From NCBI GenBank assembly GCA_003339415.1, contig PDHQ01000447.1, positions 1 to 23,667 on the forward strand: a stretch of 23,667 nucleotides of DNA, in the 5' to 3' direction. The position numbers and the translations under genes were made by a program. Shown in pieces: positions 21,093-23,667 of the stretch (its first letter is position 1; each line of letters starts with the position of its first letter). A model generated the notes under the pieces. That model saw nothing but the letters and a program-made list of their open reading frames with translations. It was not told where the DNA came from and did no database searches. This stretch comes from Ophiocordyceps camponoti-saundersi (nom. inval.). Its lineage: Eukaryota > Ascomycota > Sordariomycetes > Hypocreales > Ophiocordycipitaceae.

Positions 21093-21701
21093 TAAAATAC
21101 TTTTTATATTTCTTTATATAGCTAAAATATTTTACTAATTAGTATACTTATATTTCCTAACTAGTAATAGTTTTTATAAGCTAGCGCTTATTATTCCTTT
21201 TATTACTTAGTATATATTAATAAACTATTACTTATAAATAACTTTTTAAAGTATTTTAATAAATACTTATATAATATTTATATTAATATTAGGCCGATTT
21301 TAATTTAAAGCTTTATAAGCTTTAATATTATTACTTTACTTTAATAATTTTACCGCTAGCTAAGTTAATATTAAGTTTAGTAAAAGATAAATTATTATTT
21401 TTTAAAGTTAGTTATTATTAAAACTCTAATTAGAAAAATCACCTTTTATATTTTATTTATATAAACGCTATTTTTTCTTTATCTTATAAATATAAATTAA
21501 CTTAGAATTTTCTTCCGAAATACTTTTAATTACCTTATTTATAAAATAACTAAAGTCTCTATTATTTATAAATAAAGCTATTTTTAGTTTTTCCTTTTAT
21601 TATCTAAAAAGGTTATATTATACTTAATAAAATAAAAAATCTAGTAAATTTATAAATAATTTAAATACCTAAGTATATCTTAACTTTATTAGCTCTTTAC
21701 T
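21093..21701. other. AT-rich sequence upstream of copia integrase relic
   Basis: This region probably contains the degraded N-terminal Pol region of the copia-type relic that follows, since parts read as protein-like on the + strand. I found no motif clear enough to annotate. One retained CpA lies near 21440. Confidence 0.4.
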
Positions 21702-22480
21702 AAAGCTAGATATAATACTAATATAAAAGCTATTAAGGCTATATTTAAAATCTACTAATAATATTAACTTATAAGCTTAATACCTTAATAATTTAAGTTC
21801 CGCTTAGAAGATAATAAAGACTTTAATTTTAAGGTTATTATAAATATTTTATATATTAATTAATATATTATTCTTAATATAATTAACTAAGCTATAGCTT
21901 TTTAAGGTACCCGCTTTATACTATCTCTTTCCGCTAAAAATATATAAAATACTTTAAAGCTAATATAGATCGATACTTATCTTAAGCCTCTTAACTTTAT
22001 TTATTATAATACTAGTAAGAATTTTAACTTTTAGAAATTCTAATCTAAAGCTTTTATTTTAAAAATTATATATATTTAAGTTCCTATTAAAGTATATTAG
22101 TAAATCGGAAACGTTAAATAATATTACGCTCCGCTTTAATAAGTATTTAAGGTAATCTTAAATAAACTTTACTTTAAGATTAAGCGTAACTTAATTTTAT
22201 AAATAGCTATTAAAGCTATTAATAATATTATAAGACTTAATAGATTTATCTTTATATTTTTTATTTTTAAGGTATACTTATAAGTTTACTTAAATTCTAC
22301 TTTAACTCTTTTTACCTTTACACGCGCTACTATTATCTAAAAGGCTATAACCGAATTATAAAAATATTATACTTAATAAATAATTTATAACGCTTTATTT
22401 ATAAGAAATAAGCTTAATATATCTAATATTTTAAAATTACTTATTAATTACTTAGTTTATATAAGTGCTTATAATAATTT
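21702..22480 (+). pseudogene. Ty1/copia-type integrase relic
   Basis: One codon phase is open, apart from TAA and TAG stops, from 21702 to about 22480. The order fits the integrase of fungal copia-type polyproteins. A zinc-region CxxC is seen as TAC...TAT at about 21738-21749, where Cys has become Tyr. It is followed by FKFRL, then the first catalytic Asp (Asn, 21843), IDTYLKP (21969-21989), the second Asp (Asn, 22008) and the VPIK...IGNVK...YYAPL block (22080-22130), where the catalytic Glu codon reads Lys at 22116. The stretch IAIKAINNIIRLNRF follows. All three catalytic residues are lost through G-to-A changes. The RT expected downstream is absent before the next element starts. Confidence 0.82.
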
Positions 22481-23240
22481 TTATTCTTTATAATAAATAA
22501 TAAACGTATAAATAACTAATATAAAAATATAATAACTACTTTATAATATAATATAGAAAATCTAATATTTTATTATATTTATTATATAAATAAATAACTA
22601 AGGTTATTATTTTATACCTTAAAAGTACTAGTATAATATATTATTACCTTCGTATATAAGGCTCCGGCCCTCTAAGGCTAAGAATAATATAAACTTTTAA
22701 AACCTTATACGGATCTATTACGGTTAGTGTTTCTAGACTTTACGGAAATAGGTAATATGGAAAGCCGAATATTAAACTAACTATAATACTTTCCGGACTT
22801 CCGAAAACACTCCTAAATACGTTATCTTCTAGTATATAGATTAACCCTCTCCTTAACTAGAAAAGTTACTATATTTATAAGAAATTAAGTATTTAGAGAA
22901 GAGGTTTTTCCTACTACTTAGTAAATAGTAATTTAATTACTTACTCTTTTCCCTACTTTCTAAATAATTCTATTATTAACCTATTATTATAAAACTACTA
23001 CTATTCTAATCCGATTTAAACGCGCTTTTATATCTAATAATCTTATTATTTAAATCTTTATTATTAGATAATTAATTATCTTCCTAACCTTAAACTAATC
23101 GAAAATATTATCTAACTTTTATCTAGCACTTATATAGTAGTAATTCCTCTTACTTTAAAAAAGCTATAAAAAATCTAGAAAAAATAATAAAAATACTTAC
23201 GGATAAATAAGCTATACCTTAGCTAAGAAATATATCTTCT
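22481..23240. other. Junction and probable LTR/leader of a second copia element
   Basis: About 750 bp lie between the integrase relic and the next gag. Positions 22640-22860 keep more C and G, including rare GTGTTT, ATATGG and AACACT. This could be an LTR, but its partner lies outside the window. A further inverted repeat (TATCTAATAAT with its complement) lies at 23031-23070. No primer-binding site was identified. Confidence 0.45.
22726..22811. repeat. Imperfect inverted repeat around AGTGTTT/AAACACT
   Basis: AGTGTTTCTAGACTTTACGG at 22726-22745 (extending through AAA to 22748) pairs imperfectly with 22790-22811, which ends CGAAAACACT, leaving a loop of about 40 bases. The patch keeps TpG and CpA unlike its flanks. 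Confidence 0.7.
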
Positions 23241-23667
23241 AAAGTTTAGTACGATTTTTCGAAGCTTTAGGGCTCGAAGAATTATCTTATATAAGCTTTA
23301 TATATAGAAAGTGCCCTTATTCGCGAGAAACTTTAACTTATTATATAGTAAGAAAGTAACGTTAAAACTAAAGACGCCTTAGCCCTTATAAGGCTATTTA
23401 TCGATAACGGTCCCTTAACGTAAATAAAGTATATTAAAGATACTAAAATTGCTTAAGATAAGTTAAAAGATTTTTATAATCTTTTTTCCTTTACGTCGAA
23501 TTTCCTTCTTATAGGGGATTTATTTAATACGTATTATATAGAAGGTAATATAGAAGTTTATCTTAATAAGATAAAATTAAGCTACGAAGAGCTTCTTTCT
23601 AAGGATATCGAAATACCTAAAATTATTATAATAAGCTTAACGCTTATAAGCTTATAAAACGAATATT
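23241..23667 (+). pseudogene. gag: Ty1/copia-type Gag, partial (runs off window)
   Basis: One codon phase (checked at 23352, 23373 and 23553) reads as a copia-type Gag. An N-terminal block reads YDFSKL...GSKNYLI, then a Trp codon now TAA, then AL (about 23250-23300). It continues with KDALALIRLFIDNGPLTQIK near 23367 (the Q codon is TAA), KLKDFYNLFSFTS near 23463, and EVYLNKIKLSYEELLSKDIEIP from 23553 (written in two parts: EVYLNKIKLS, YEELLSKDIEIP). This is the usual copia Gag pattern ending in a helix of the type L-x-S-L-Q-x-x-Y at the window edge. Stops are TAA or TAG only. It is better preserved than most of the window. The start codon is not recoverable, and pol would lie beyond 23667. 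Confidence 0.82.

Overview
This window looks like a gene-free, AT-rich block from a filamentous ascomycete (Pezizomycotina) genome that has been mutated by repeat-induced point mutation (RIP). CpA and TpG are almost absent, and many 60-base stretches contain none. CpG survives, for example in the CG-rich islands near 1290-1360, 6625-6650 and 7965-8030. ATG and CAT triplets number only a handful in 23.7 kb, so no intact host gene is expected and I found none. What remains is a layered graveyard of transposons. They can be read because RIP substitutes bases rather than inserting or deleting them: reading frames, long terminal repeats (LTRs) and target-site duplications (TSDs) are still in register.

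Layout. Positions 1-127 are an (ATA)n tract. A full-length Ty3/gypsy chromovirus-type retrotransposon lies on the + strand at 1226-8150. It has two 250-bp LTRs, gag with a ruined zinc knuckle, one long pol frame (protease, RT, RNase H, integrase) and a C-terminal chromodomain. It is inserted into an older, more decayed, minus-strand copy of the same family, whose halves flank it at about 690-1225 and 8151-9545. A 9-bp minisatellite has expanded inside the RNase H region of that older copy. Positions 9546-13200 are AT-rich relics, palindromes and an 11-bp (AT)-type array that I cannot assign.

From 13201 to about 21092 there is a large inverted repeat. Its two arms of about 1.9 kb (13201-15782 and 19195-21092) are separated by a unique spacer. 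Two younger insertions sit in it. One is a 698-bp SINE-like retroposon (13380-14077) with a tRNA-like Pol III promoter head, a TTAA-repeat tail and an 18-bp TSD; the right arm supplies its empty site. The other is a 1850-bp non-autonomous LTR element (15919-17768) with 210-bp LTRs and a perfect 5-bp TSD. At the right end are a Ty1/copia-type integrase relic (21702-22480) and the start of a different copia-type element, of which only gag is inside the window (about 23241-23667).

How it fits together. All visible copies are dead: integrase and RT catalytic Asp codons read Asn, zinc-ligand Cys and His codons read Tyr, and Gln or Trp codons read TAA or TAG. Nesting order, paired TSDs and differing decay levels let relative ages be read from the window itself. 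The most unusual items are the tRNA-headed retroposon and the short LTR element, both delimited at base level, and the 1.9-kb inverted-repeat family, which I could not assign.
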